A stretch of 64,000 bases of DNA from Acidobacteria bacterium AB60 (GCA_008682415.1 VANK01000001.1:372001-436000), one strand, 5' to 3'; shown: positions 53,841 through 62,687, counted from the first letter of the stretch. The notes: generated from the letters alone by a model not told the origin. Translations and numbers: made by a program.

Positions 53841-54893
53841 ATGAATCCGGCCATCTTCCTCACCCGCTGCGCCGCAGCCCTTCTTCTCTCCGCGGTCGTC
53901 GTCTCCGCGCAGCAGCCGCAGCAGATTCCGCCGCCCGAACCGCCCCAGCCTCTCCCAGGCTCCAACCCCGACGAACCCACCCTCCGCGTCACCACCCAGG
54001 AGGTCCTCGTCCCCACCCTCGTCGAAGCCCACGACGGCACCATCCTCTACGGCCTCAAGCCCGACGACTTTATCCTCACCGACAACGGCGCCCCCCAGAA
54101 GCTCCGCGTTCAGGAAGAGCTCGACACTGCTCCCGTCGCCCTCGTCGTCGCCGTCGAGCAGGGCCGCATGAGCGCCCTCGAGTTCGAAAAATTCGCCCAC
54201 CTCGGCCCGCTCCTCGACAGCTTCCTCTCCAATCCCCGCAGCCAGGGCGCCGTCATCGGCTTCGACTCCGTCCCCCACCTCGTCCACGACTACACCCACT
54301 CCACCGAAGACCTCGGCCAGTCCCTCAAGACCCTCGAGCCCGGCGACGGCGGCAACGCCATCCTCGACACCGTCAACTACGCCGTCACCCTCCTCGAAAC
54401 TCAGCCCAAGTCCTACCGCCGCGTCCTCCTCCTCATCAGCGAGCCCCGCGATCACGGCAGCAAGCACACCAAAATCACCGGCCTCATCCGCAAGATCGGC
54501 CAGTCCGACGTCCTCGTCCTCACCGTCTCCTTCTCTCCCTTCACCGCCCAGTTCCTCCACGACGTCAAAGACAACGGCGAAAGCCGCACCCTCAACATGA
54601 TGGGAGCCCTCCTCGCCCTCGTCCAGGCGCTCAAGACAAACGTCTCCAAGGAGATCGCCACCATGTCCGGCGGCGAGTACACCACCTTCATCAGCGACAA
54701 GAAATTCCAGCAGCGCGTGCAGGACGCCGCCAAGCACGCCCGCAACCGCTACCTGCTCACCTTCAGCCCCAGCGACCCCACCCCCGGCCTGCACTCCATC
54801 CAGGTCCACCTCGCCCAGGACTACAGCGCCCGCGTCACCGCCCGCGCCAACTACTGGGTAGGCCCCGAAGCCAATATCGGAGGCACCGAGTAG
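53841..54893 (+). CDS. Secreted VWFA-related acidobacterial-domain protein
   Basis: A 350-aa exported protein with a signal peptide ending in VVSAQQ and then a Pro/Gln linker. A VWFA-related domain follows, of the kind highly expanded in Acidobacteria (LRVTTQEVLVPTLVEAHDGTILYGLKPDDFILTDNGAPQ, VALVVAVEQG, RRVLLLISEPRDHGS). The metal-site motif D-x-S-x-S of true VWA domains is not evident; VAVEQGRMS stands in its place. Function is unknown, probably surface binding. It is the best taxonomic marker in the window. Confidence 0.85.
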   Translation: MNPAIFLTRCAAALLLSAVVVSAQQPQQIPPPEPPQPLPGSNPDEPTLRVTTQEVLVPTLVEAHDGTILYGLKPDDFILTDNGAPQKLRVQEELDTAPVALVVAVEQGRMSALEFEKFAHLGPLLDSFLSNPRSQGAVIGFDSVPHLVHDYTHSTEDLGQSLKTLEPGDGGNAILDTVNYAVTLLETQPKSYRRVLLLISEPRDHGSKHTKITGLIRKIGQSDVLVLTVSFSPFTAQFLHDVKDNGESRTLNMMGALLALVQALKTNVSKEIATMSGGEYTTFISDKKFQQRVQDAAKHARNRYLLTFSPSDPTPGLHSIQVHLAQDYSARVTARANYWVGPEANIGGTE

Positions 54894-54946
54894 ACGCCCT
54901 ACCCTCCCCGGTTTTTAGGCACTCAACCAGCCAAGACAAGGGGTCC

Positions 54947-54974
54947 CCCATGTCTCCGATTTTGGAGACATGGG
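54947..54974. repeat. Palindromic REP-like element, copy 2
   Basis: Arms CCCATGTCTCC (54947-54957) and GGAGACATGGG (54964-54974) are perfect inverted repeats around a 6-base loop. Confidence 0.85.
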
Positions 54975-55047
54975 ATACCACGAACCTAACCCACCCGTCT
55001 CCCGCTCCGGCTTGACCTCAAGATGCCGCGAAGGATCTCCTCTCCCT

Positions 55048-55089
55048 TCGTCCCTTGGTACTCGGCCCTCGGCCCTTGGCCCTCGTCCG
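55048..55089. repeat. Heptanucleotide tandem repeat, TCGGCCC type
   Basis: Six imperfect 7-bp units run head to tail: TCGTCCC, TTGGTAC, TCGGCCC, TCGGCCC, TTGGCCC, TCGTCCG. They lie between REP-like copies 2 and 3. Confidence 0.65.
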
Positions 55090-55094
55090 GGTGC

Positions 55095-55123
55095 CCCATG
55101 TCTCCCGGTGTTGGAGACATGGG
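55095..55123. repeat. Palindromic REP-like element, copy 3
   Basis: The same perfect 11-base arms as copy 2 (55095-55105 and 55113-55123) enclose a 7-base loop. Confidence 0.85.
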
Positions 55124-55182
55124 ATCCCTCAACCCTCAATCTCCGGGCCTTTCGGCACTCAACCCAGCACGACCAGGGGTGC

Positions 55183-55211
55183 CCCATGTCTCCCGTAGTT
55201 GGAGACATGGG
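55183..55211. repeat. Palindromic REP-like element, copy 4
   Basis: The same perfect 11-base arms (55183-55193 and 55201-55211) enclose a 7-base loop that differs from copy 3. Arms are conserved while loops drift, which suggests selection on the fold. Confidence 0.85.
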
Positions 55212-55291
55212 ATCCCTCCACCCTCCGCTCTCCGTTTTCCGCCACTCGACCAGTCACGACAGCCCGTGAAATCCTCAATCCGAGGCCAAAA

Positions 55292-55660
55292 ATGTCCCAC
55301 ACCCCCATCAACTTCGCCCAGAAGTTCTCCCTCTTCACCGACCAGTGGCAGCCCCGCGTCATCGCCGAGATGAACGACTACCAGTTCAAAATCGCCCGCC
55401 TCCAGGGCGACTTCATCTGGCACAGTCACGCCGACACCGACGAGGCATTCCTCGTCCTCGAAGGCTCTCTCCGCCTCGACTTCCGCGATGGCGCCGTCAC
55501 CCTCAACGCCGGCGAACTCTACATTGTCCCCAAAGGCGTCGAACACAAACCCTTCGCCGAAAGGGAAGTGAAGATCCTCCTCATCGAGCCGCGCGGCGTC
55601 AAAAACACCGGCGACCTCGATCCCAATCAGCGCACCGCCCCCAACGACGTATGGATCTGA
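55292..55660 (+). CDS. Single-domain cupin protein
   Basis: A 122-aa small beta-barrel protein. Motif 1 is WHSHADTDEAFLVLEGSLRLDF and motif 2 is LNAGELYIVPKGVEHKPFA, which together give His, His, Glu and His ligands for one metal ion. Such proteins are often isomerases, dioxygenases or sugar-binding proteins; the substrate is unknown. The ATG at 55292 lies just after the REP-like region. Confidence 0.83.
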   Translation: MSHTPINFAQKFSLFTDQWQPRVIAEMNDYQFKIARLQGDFIWHSHADTDEAFLVLEGSLRLDFRDGAVTLNAGELYIVPKGVEHKPFAEREVKILLIEPRGVKNTGDLDPNQRTAPNDVWI

Positions 55661-55841
55661 CGCCGCCGGCGATCGCAACCATCGCCTCCTCAGCCCGATG
55701 CGCCCCGCCTCTCCCAGCGCGGCGCACCCTCCCGGGAACCCCCTCCGGCACCCCGCCGCCCTCGCGCCAAACCCCCATTTCTGTTAATCTCAATTAGACA
55801 CTTGAGAGTGGACTGAGAACGCAAGAGGAGTAACACACGCC

Positions 55842-56108
55842 GTGCTGGCGACTGCTAAGAAAACTGACCTGATTCAACGCTTCCGCACCCACGAGTCCGA
55901 TACCGGTTCCCCCGAAGTTCAAATCGCGATTCTGAGTGAACGGATCGGCGAGCTGACCGAGCATTTCAAGACCCACAAAAAGGATCACGCCTCACGCCGT
56001 GGCCTCCTCATGCTCGTCAGCAAGCGCCGCCGCCTGCTGGACTACCTCAAAACGCACGACACCGACCGCTACCGCGACGTGATCGGCAAACTGGGTATCC
56101 GCAAGTAG
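55842..56108 (+). CDS. rpsO: 30S ribosomal protein S15
   Basis: An 88-aa primary 16S rRNA-binding protein of standard length ([57 protein letters not shown]). It begins with GTG; an AAGAGGAG site lies about 12 bases upstream. It precedes pnp, the classical rpsO-pnp order, in which S15 usually represses its own translation. Confidence 0.97.
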   Translation: MLATAKKTDLIQRFRTHESDTGSPEVQIAILSERIGELTEHFKTHKKDHASRRGLLMLVSKRRRLLDYLKTHDTDRYRDVIGKLGIRK

Positions 56109-56182
56109 CCAAGACACAACAGAAAGCTCATCTTTGATTAGGAAGCGCCCAGACCGCTTACTGGTCACGGCCCCTGAACCTC

Positions 56183-56201
56183 CCACGGCATGGGGCCGTG
56201 G
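56183..56201 (+). promoter_or_regulatory. Hairpin in the rpsO-pnp leader
   Basis: CCACGGC (56183-56189) pairs with GCCGTGG (56195-56201) around a 5-base loop. In E. coli a hairpin between rpsO and pnp is the RNase III site through which PNPase controls its own mRNA. This one is in the same place, but an equivalent role is only inferred. The remainder of 56109-56386 holds no gene. Confidence 0.45.
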
Positions 56202-56386
56202 TGTACCTGGCGAATTTCAACCGCAGCCGGGACCTCCGCACATCTGTCGCCTCTCGCAAGGCGTCGTCGCTGGTCCCCCCGCGGTTCCCGGGTCGGCATC
56301 CCCGTCACCCGCCTCTCCGTCAGATCCGCCCCTCCGCGGCGCCCCCTTCCCAGATTTCCCAAGCGAAAACACGAAAAGAGGACACT

Positions 56387-58867
56387 ATGTCGACGAAGCA
56401 TGAAGTATCCGTCGAGCTTGCCGGTGGCAAACGCCTGGTCTTTGAGACCGGGCGCATGGCCAAGCAGGCTTCCGGCGCCGCCCTGGTCACCACCGGCGAA
56501 ACCGTCGTTCTGGCCACCGCCGTCGCCTCCCCCGATCCCCGCGAGGGCATCGACTTCTTCCCCCTCACGGTCGACTACCGCGAGTACACCTACGCCGGCG
56601 GACGCATCCCCGGCGGCTTCATCAAGCGCGAAGGCCGCCCCAGCGAGAAGGAGATCCTCACCTCCCGCCAGATCGACCGCCCCATCCGCCCCCTCTTCCC
56701 CGACGGCTTCCGCAACGAGACCCAGGTCATCGCCCTCGTCTTCTCCGCCGACAAGGAAAACGATCCCGACGTCGTCGCCATCAACGCTGCCTCCGCCGCC
56801 CTGGCCCTCTCCGACATCCCCTTCAGCGCTACCGTCGGCGCCGTACGCGTCGGCCGCATCAACGGCCAGCTCGTCATCAACCCCACCTACTCCGAGCGCG
56901 CCGAAAGCACCCTCAACATCATGGTCGTCGGACACAAAGACGGCATCGTCATGATTGAAGCCGGCGCCAAGCAGGAGACCGAAGAGGTCGTCATCGAGGC
57001 CATCGAGTTCGGCCACGCCGAGATCAAAAAGATCGTCGCCGCCATCGAAGACCTCGTCTCCAAAGGCGGCAAGACCAAGCGCGCCTTCACTCCCCCCGAC
57101 TTCGACGAGGCCTACTACAACGAACTCAAGGCCAAGGTCGGCGAACGCCTCAAAGACGCCCTCGACACCAAGACCCACGAAAAGATCGAGAGCTACGCCC
57201 TGGTCAAGAAGATCAAGGATGAAGCTGCCGCCGAAATCCCCGCCGACGACACCACCGGCCTGAAGAAAAAGCTCGGTACCTACTACGAGATCCTCCGCGA
57301 ACGCACCTTCCGCGAGCAGGTCACCAAGGACCGCATCCGTCCCGACCGCCGCGCCTTCGACGAGATCCGCCCCATCAGCATCGAGACCGGCGTCCTGCCC
57401 CGCACCCACGGCTCCGCCCTCTTCACCCGCGGCGAAACCCAGGCCCTGGTTACCGCCACCCTGGGTACCGCTGATGACGCGCAGCGCATGGAGAGTTACG
57501 AAGGTGAGATGAAGAAAAACTTCATGCTTCACTACAACTTTCCGCCGTTCAGCGTTGGTGAAACAGGACGTATGACCGGCGTCGGCCGCCGCGAAGTGGG
57601 CCACGGAGCCCTCGCCGAGCGCGCCATCTCCGCCGTTCTGCCCGACCCGGAAGACTCTCCGTACTCCATCCGCATCGTCTCCGACATCCTCGAGTCCAAC
57701 GGTTCTTCCTCCATGGCCTCGGTCTGCGGAGCCAGCCTCGCCCTCTACGACTCCGGCATCCAGCTCAAGGGCGCGGTCGCGGGCGTGGCCATGGGCCTCG
57801 TCAAGGAAGGCGATGACTACGCCATCCTCACCGACATCGCCGGCGCCGAAGACCACTACGGCGACATGGACTTCAAGGTGGCCGGAACCCGCAAGGGCAT
57901 CACCGCCCTCCAGATGGACATCAAGATCGGCGGCCTCACCCGTCAGATCCTCTCCGAAGCCATGGACCAGGCACGCCGCGGCCGCTTCTTCCTCCTCGAC
58001 AAGATGGACGCGGTCCTCGACGGGCCCCGCACCGAGCGCTCCAAGTACGCGCCCCGCATTGAGACCGTGCAGATCCCCACCGACAAGATCCGCGACCTCA
58101 TCGGCAAGGGCGGCGCCACCATCCGCGGCATCATCGAGCAGACCGGCGCCAAGATCGACGTCGACGACAGCGGCCGCGTCTCGGTCGCGTCTTCTGACGC
58201 CGACGGCCTCAAGAAGGCCCTCGCCATGATCAGCGACATCACCGCCGTCCCCGAAGTTGGCAAGATCTACCTCGGCAAGGTTGTTCGCCTCGCTGAGTTC
58301 GGCGCCTTCGTCGAGCTCTTCCCCGGCACAGACGGCCTCCTTCACATCTCCGAGATCGCCGAACACCGCGTCAAGGAAGTGAAGGACGAACTCCGCGAAG
58401 GCGATCAGGTCATGGTCAAGGTCCTCGCCATCGAGGGCAACCGCATCAAGCTCAGCCGCAAGGCCCTCATCAAGGAACAGAAGGCCAAGCTGGCCGCCTC
58501 CAATCCGCAACAGGCCCCGCCCGTCGAGGCCGAAGGCGAGCAGCAGGCGCCTCCGCCGCCTCCCCGTCCGCAGCGCCCCGTTCATGAGTTCGACGAGAAG
58601 CAGCCTCGCTCCAACCAGAGCACCATCCTCATCGAAGGCGGAGACGACTTCGACGACGATGAGACCGAGGAGTTCGACGAGGAGAACGAACCCAACTTCA
58701 ACCGCATCGAAGGCGCTCCGGTCCCCGTCGGCGCCAACCAGGGCGGCGGCCAGAACCGTCCCCAGGGCGGTGGCGGCGACAATCGCCGGCGGCGTCGCCG
58801 TCGCGGCGGTCGCCCCGGTGGCGGCGGTGGCCGTCCCAGCGGTGGCGGCGGTGGCCACCACAGCTAA
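56387..58867 (+). CDS. pnp: Polyribonucleotide nucleotidyltransferase (PNPase)
   Basis: An 826-aa phosphorolytic 3'-5' exoribonuclease of the RNA degradosome. It has two RNase PH domains joined by a helical domain (about 1-540), a KH domain (IPTDKIRDLIGKGGATIRGI, near 565-625) and an S1 domain (GKIYLGKVVRLAEFGAFVELFPGTDGLLHISEI, near 625-695). The tail from about 700 is unusually long: proline- and acid-rich, then Arg/Gly-rich (NRRRRRRRGGRPGGGGG). I chose ATG 56387 because the family begins there and AAAAGAGG precedes it. Confidence 0.96.
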   Translation: MSTKHEVSVELAGGKRLVFETGRMAKQASGAALVTTGETVVLATAVASPDPREGIDFFPLTVDYREYTYAGGRIPGGFIKREGRPSEKEILTSRQIDRPIRPLFPDGFRNETQVIALVFSADKENDPDVVAINAASAALALSDIPFSATVGAVRVGRINGQLVINPTYSERAESTLNIMVVGHKDGIVMIEAGAKQETEEVVIEAIEFGHAEIKKIVAAIEDLVSKGGKTKRAFTPPDFDEAYYNELKAKVGERLKDALDTKTHEKIESYALVKKIKDEAAAEIPADDTTGLKKKLGTYYEILRERTFREQVTKDRIRPDRRAFDEIRPISIETGVLPRTHGSALFTRGETQALVTATLGTADDAQRMESYEGEMKKNFMLHYNFPPFSVGETGRMTGVGRREVGHGALAERAISAVLPDPEDSPYSIRIVSDILESNGSSSMASVCGASLALYDSGIQLKGAVAGVAMGLVKEGDDYAILTDIAGAEDHYGDMDFKVAGTRKGITALQMDIKIGGLTRQILSEAMDQARRGRFFLLDKMDAVLDGPRTERSKYAPRIETVQIPTDKIRDLIGKGGATIRGIIEQTGAKIDVDDSGRVSVASSDADGLKKALAMISDITAVPEVGKIYLGKVVRLAEFGAFVELFPGTDGLLHISEIAEHRVKEVKDELREGDQVMVKVLAIEGNRIKLSRKALIKEQKAKLAASNPQQAPPVEAEGEQQAPPPPPRPQRPVHEFDEKQPRSNQSTILIEGGDDFDDDETEEFDEENEPNFNRIEGAPVPVGANQGGGQNRPQGGGGDNRRRRRRRGGRPGGGGGRPSGGGGGHHS

Positions 58868-58889
58868 CCCTCACAACCCAGCAACGCAA

Positions 58890-58916
58890 AAAGGCCCGGA
58901 CCAGCTCCGGGCCTTT
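58890..58916 (+). terminator. Rho-independent terminator of pnp
   Basis: A perfect 11-bp stem (58890-58900 with 58906-58916) has a 5-base loop CCAGC and ends in a U-rich run. It lies 23 bases past the pnp stop. Confidence 0.88.
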
Positions 58917-58940
58917 CTGTTTCATGTCTTCCCTCTACAG

Positions 58941-60342
58941 CGTCGTGTTCCTGAACAAGTGGCTGCGCAGCCGCAACGCCGTGAAGAATCCCCCCTGAAA
59001 ATTCGTCTCCTATCACGAAGTCCGCTCCTCCAGAGAGGTGTCATCCCGCACCCTGAGCACAGCGAAGGGGGAGGGATCCGCAGTTGCTCTTGTTGTTGCT
59101 CTTTTCAGGCTCTTGGGTGCCGCAAGGGCGCCATGGATGACTGCGGTTGCCCACCACGAAGTCTGCTCTTCCAAAGAGGTGTCATCCCGCACCCTGAGCG
59201 CGAAGGGGGAGGGATCCGCAGTTGCTCTTGTTGTTGCTCTTTTCATGCCCTTGGGTGCCGCACCGCTCCCCGGCCTAATTTTCGTGAACCGTCGTGTTCC
59301 TGAACAAGTGGCTGCGCAGCAGCAAGGCCGTGAAGAATCTGCCCTGAAAATTCGTCTCCCACCACGAAGTCCGCTCTTCCAAAGAGGTGTCATCCCGCAC
59401 CCTGAGCACAGCGAGGGGGGAGGGATCCGCAGTTGCTCTTGTTGTTGCTCTTTTCAGGCTCTTGGTTGCCGCAAGCCGCCATGGATGACTGCGGTTGCCC
59501 ACCACGAAGTCCGCCCTTCCAAAGAGGTGTCATCCCGCACCCTGAGCACAGCGAGGGGGGAGGGATCCGCAGTTGCTCTTGTTGTTACTCTTTTCAGGGT
59601 GCCGCAAGGCGCCATGGATGACTGCGGTTGCCCACCGCGAAGTCCGCTCTTCCAAAGAGGTGTCATCCCGCACCCTGAGCACACCGAGGGGGGAGGGATC
59701 CGCAGTTGCTCTTGTTGTTGCTCTTTTCAGACTCTTGGGTGCCGCAAGCCGCCATGGATGACTGCGGTTGCCCACCACGAAGTCCGCTCTTCCAAAGAGG
59801 TGTCATCCCGCACCCTGAGCACAGCGAAGGGGGAGGGATCCGCAGTTGCTCTTGTTGTTGCTCTTTTCAGGGTGCCGCAAGGCGCCATGGATGACTGCGG
59901 TTGCCCACGGCAGGCTCCAGCTCATCCGCGGAACCGTCATTCACTGAGAAGGTCCTCAGTCGCCCCGGAATATCATCGCTCTCCGGCATAGTTTCCGTGA
60001 AGAATTCGTCACGAAGTCCGCCCTTCCACAGAGGTGTCATCCCGCAGCGCAGCGGAGGGATCCGCAGTTGCTCTTGTTGTTGCTCTTTTCATGCTCTTGG
60101 ATGCCGCATCGCTACCCGGCCTAATTTTCGTGAACCCGTCGTGTTCCTGAACAAGTGGCTGCGCAGCAGCAACGCCGTGAAGAATCTGCCCTGAAAATTC
60201 GTCTCCCACCACGAAGTCCGCCCTTCCAAAGAGGTGTCATCCCGTACCCTGAGCACAGCGAAGGGGAAGGGATCCGCAGTTGCTCTTGTTGTTGCTCTTT
60301 TCAGGCTCTTGGGTGCCGCAAGGCGCCATGGATGACTGCGGT
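58941..60342. repeat. Mosaic array of long direct repeats
   Basis: A constant segment of about 100 bases, recognisable by GAGGTGTCATCCCGCA and GAGGGATCCGCAGTTGCTC, occurs eight times, near 59035, 59176, 59384, 59524, 59657, 59797, 60031 and 60231. Copies are joined by one of two linkers. A short one (CGCCATGGATGACTGCGG) gives a period of about 140 bases. A long one (CGTCGTGTTCCTGAACAAGT, starts near 58941, 59290 and 60137) gives about 200. Copies differ by small changes; the one at 60031 is a reduced core. No gene, transposase or CRISPR pattern is seen. The intergenic stretch 58868-60718 holds this array, two terminators and a gene relic. Confidence 0.85.
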
Positions 60343-60392
60343 CGTCGGGCAACTCCACTCTCATCGAACTCCGCCCGGAGTCTCATTGAACA

Positions 60393-60655
60393 TCAGCCAC
60401 AGTCAACCTCTTCAATCGATGAATCGAACCATCGGTTCCATTCCGATTCCGGTATCCGGAATCCGTGACAGACTTCGTTCAGGCTGTTGTTGATGGCGAG
60501 AAAACCGTCCCCATCCTTCAGGTCATCAATCGCCGGCCATCGAGAGATCACCCGGAGAAGCGTCTCCGAATCGACACCAAGCCCCGATATACGCGGCCGT
60601 ACCCTTCATGCACCGCAATCTCTTGCTCTCTCTTCGTCAGTCGCTCGAAGGCCAC
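60393..60655 (-). pseudogene. Degraded small gene, family not named
   Basis: On the minus strand one frame from GTG 60655 reads VAFERLTKREQEIAVHEGYG then RVYRGL. After one missing base the next frame continues GVDSETLLRVISRWPAIDDL, KDGDGFLAINNSLNEVCHGF and RIPESEWNRWFDSSIEEVDCG to a TGA at 60395-60393. Both parts have protein-like composition and are less GC-rich than nearby genes. The INNSLNEVCHG block resembles a small bacterial protein family whose name I cannot give. It lies between the repeat array and the terminator of the diguanylate cyclase gene. Confidence 0.45.
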
Positions 60656-60678
60656 ATAACCACCCCAACAAACGAAAA

Positions 60679-60696
60679 GCCCGGACGCATCCGGGC
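60679..60696 (-). terminator. Rho-independent terminator of the diguanylate cyclase gene
   Basis: A 7-bp stem GCCCGGA/TCCGGGC with a 4-base loop is followed on the minus strand by TTTTCGTTT. It lies 22 bases past the gene's stop and resembles the pnp terminator. Confidence 0.75.
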
Positions 60697-60718
60697 CTTC
60701 CTCCACTCCACAAGACCC

Positions 60719-62041
60719 TCACTGCACCATCCGTAACCCCGAGCGCGGCTCCACCGCCAGAACCTCGTCACAGCGGAACGCCTCATCCCCCTCGCGCGCA
60801 TTCGAGCGCTTGTTCTCATACATCCGCATATCCGCCGTGATGCTCAACGACTCCACGTCGCCCGCATCCTCCGGGAACAACGCAATGCCCAGGCTGCCGC
60901 CCACGCGGATCGTGCGGTTCTTCAGCACCATCGGTTCGTTCAGCAGCTTCAGCAGGTCCTCGCCCACATGCATCGCCTCGTCCCGGCTGATCGGCGACTC
61001 CAGGATCACCGCGAACTCGTCGCCGCCCGTCCGCGCCACCGTGTCCGAGCGCCGTACCCGGCCGCTGAACATCCGCGCCACGTTCTGCAGCAACAGATCG
61101 CCCGCGTGATGCCCCAGCGTGTCATTCACCTGCTTGAAATGATCCAGGTCCATCATCAGCAATGCCGTCTGCGCCCGCGTGCGCCGCGCCCGCTCCACCG
61201 CGCTCGCCAACCGGTCCTGGAACAGCCGCCGGTTCGGCAGCCCCGTCAGATCGTCATGCAGCGCCAGGTGCTTGGTATGCGCAATCTGATCCTCCAGCAG
61301 CAGCAGGATCATCCCGACTGCCACCACGTACTTCGGCAGATTCCAAACCTCGCTCTCCAGGTGCACGCCGGGAAAGAAGGCCATCATCAGCGGGCCCACC
61401 ACAAACACCGACGCCCAGAGAAAGAATCCGATAATCGAGATCAGCGCGCCCGCCGTCGCCCGGCGGTACATGTAGGCAAAGTGCACCGCGCAGCTCAGGT
61501 ACACCGTAAATAGCGTCGCGTTCAGCGCAACTCCCGCGCCGTCTGGTCGGTTCTGCACCACCAGCAGCACCACGCCCAGCGCGGCAGTCAAAATTGCCGT
61601 GAACCAGCGCAGCAGGTGATTGAACCGCCGCACATAGGCAAACGCCACCGCCAGCGGCCCGATCCCCAGCAGTGCAGCCGCCGCGTTCAGAACCCAACCC
61701 GGCGCCTCCAGCATTAGCGCGGCAACATACACCGTGTAGCCCGCCAGCAGCACCCAGAGCATCAGGCGGCTCGAGTGTTCACCCTTGTACGGAACCGAGG
61801 CCCGCGTAAACAACAGGCCCGCTAACACCAGCGCCAGCACTTCGGCGGTGTCCGCCCACTCGCCCAGCTTGCCCGGCCCGTTCACGAAGATCAGAAACGT
61901 GAAGTGGATGACGATCAGCACCCAGCCCGTCATCCAGTGCGCCGAAACCGGCGCATAGCTCCGGCGCGCCACCGACGCGAAACCCCACGCCAGCAGCCCT
62001 ACCGCCAGTACGTCCGGGAGCTTGCTCCAATCCACCTGCAC
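60719..62041 (-). CDS. Membrane-bound diguanylate cyclase
   Basis: A 440-aa protein with about eight N-terminal membrane helices (residues 10-250) as a sensory part and a C-terminal GGDEF domain. The active site is RTGGDEF (339-343), DDLTGLPNR precedes it near 263-271, and MDLDHFKQVND binds metal. An RxxD inhibitory site (Arg330-Asp333) lies exactly five residues before GGDEF, so product inhibition by cyclic di-GMP is expected. No EAL domain is seen. It may feed motility and exopolysaccharide control, both encoded in this window. Confidence 0.9.
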   Translation of the reverse strand: MQVDWSKLPDVLAVGLLAWGFASVARRSYAPVSAHWMTGWVLIVIHFTFLIFVNGPGKLGEWADTAEVLALVLAGLLFTRASVPYKGEHSSRLMLWVLLAGYTVYVAALMLEAPGWVLNAAAALLGIGPLAVAFAYVRRFNHLLRWFTAILTAALGVVLLVVQNRPDGAGVALNATLFTVYLSCAVHFAYMYRRATAGALISIIGFFLWASVFVVGPLMMAFFPGVHLESEVWNLPKYVVAVGMILLLLEDQIAHTKHLALHDDLTGLPNRRLFQDRLASAVERARRTRAQTALLMMDLDHFKQVNDTLGHHAGDLLLQNVARMFSGRVRRSDTVARTGGDEFAVILESPISRDEAMHVGEDLLKLLNEPMVLKNRTIRVGGSLGIALFPEDAGDVESLSITADMRMYENKRSNAREGDEAFRCDEVLAVEPRSGLRMVQ

Positions 62042-62070
62042 ACCTCAGGGATCAGCAGTCTGGATACAAC

Positions 62071-62099
62071 TTGATCTATGTATTTTGACCGATTATAGG
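62071..62099 (+). promoter_or_regulatory. Candidate sigma-70 promoter upstream of the 62233 gene
   Basis: TTGATC (62071-62076) and TATAGG (62094-62099) are 17 bases apart in an AT-richer gap. A leader of about 125 bases would precede the gene. Confidence 0.4.
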
Positions 62100-62232
62100 G
62101 CGCGCTTCCTGTGCATACGACAAACTTTTCGATACACTTGTGTCATTCGCAGCCGCCCAGCCGTTGATTTGCACGATGCTCCAGCGACGTTTTCGCTGGC
62201 GCCGTTGCGGCTGAAAGGTAACACTAGTTCTG

Positions 62233-62643
62233 ATGGCAGCCAGTCTCTACATAGTTGTCGAAGGGGATGACCCCGGGTTCGATATTTTCGTCAACGGCCA
62301 CGCCCTGGCCCGCAACGAAGACGCCCTCGAGCGCCTCGCCGAGCGCCTCCGGGTCAGCCCCCTGCTGGAATTCTTCTCCGCCGACGAGAACTCCATGGCC
62401 CTGCTTCTCGAACAGGGAGCCGGCAACCCCGAGTGGGCCCGCCACCTTCCCAAACCGCAATGGTTCGACCCCGCCTCCGGGCTCGTGACCATCTGCTCCC
62501 TGATCGACTTCCTCGAAGAAACGCCCGCTGCCCTCGGCTCGGAAACCGCCGCCACCCTCTCCGAGCTGCGCGAATACGAGCGCGTCCTGCGCAAGACCGC
62601 CCACCGCGGCCTCCGCTGGCACCTCGCCGTAAGCTGGCGCTAG
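62233..62643 (+). CDS. Small conserved-looking protein of unknown function
   Basis: A 136-aa soluble acidic protein. SLYIVVEGDDPGFDIFVNGHALARNEDALERLAERLRVSPL opens it. A segment with PEWARHLPKPQWFDPASGLVTICSLIDFLEE follows, and the C terminus is a basic helix (ELREYERVLRKTAHRGLRWHLAVSWR). No signal peptide or membrane span. The pattern is convincing as a gene, but I do not recognise a function. Confidence 0.68.
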   Translation: MAASLYIVVEGDDPGFDIFVNGHALARNEDALERLAERLRVSPLLEFFSADENSMALLLEQGAGNPEWARHLPKPQWFDPASGLVTICSLIDFLEETPAALGSETAATLSELREYERVLRKTAHRGLRWHLAVSWR

Positions 62644-62687
62644 TACAGCTATTCGCTATTAGCGCTTAGCCCTCGAGCCACCGGTCC

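Larger units (their letters stand above)
54894..55291. other. Repeat-bearing intergenic region
   Basis: This 398-bp region holds three copies of the palindromic REP-like element and one heptamer array, listed separately. The flanks of the copies also match each other (CACTCAACC...GACCAGGGGTGCC and GGATCCCTC), so the repeated unit is longer than the palindrome. No gene is supported. Confidence 0.75.

Noticed and set aside
53121-54809. A 562-codon minus-strand frame covering the VWFA gene
   Set aside because: Only its last 193 codons, from ATG 53702, look like a protein with a signal peptide. The upstream part is antisense to the VWFA gene.
56165-58861. An 898-codon minus-strand frame opposite pnp
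   Set aside because: Antisense shadow of pnp with repetitive Gly/Ala/Asp/Val composition.
59038-59991. A 317-codon frame running through the mosaic repeat array
   Set aside because: It is open only because the repeat unit lacks stops in that frame. The peptide is a cysteine-rich repetition with no ribosome site, and frames on both strands are equally open.
58941-60342. CRISPR array
   Set aside because: The repeats are about 100 bases long, the intervening segments are themselves repeated, and no cas gene is present.
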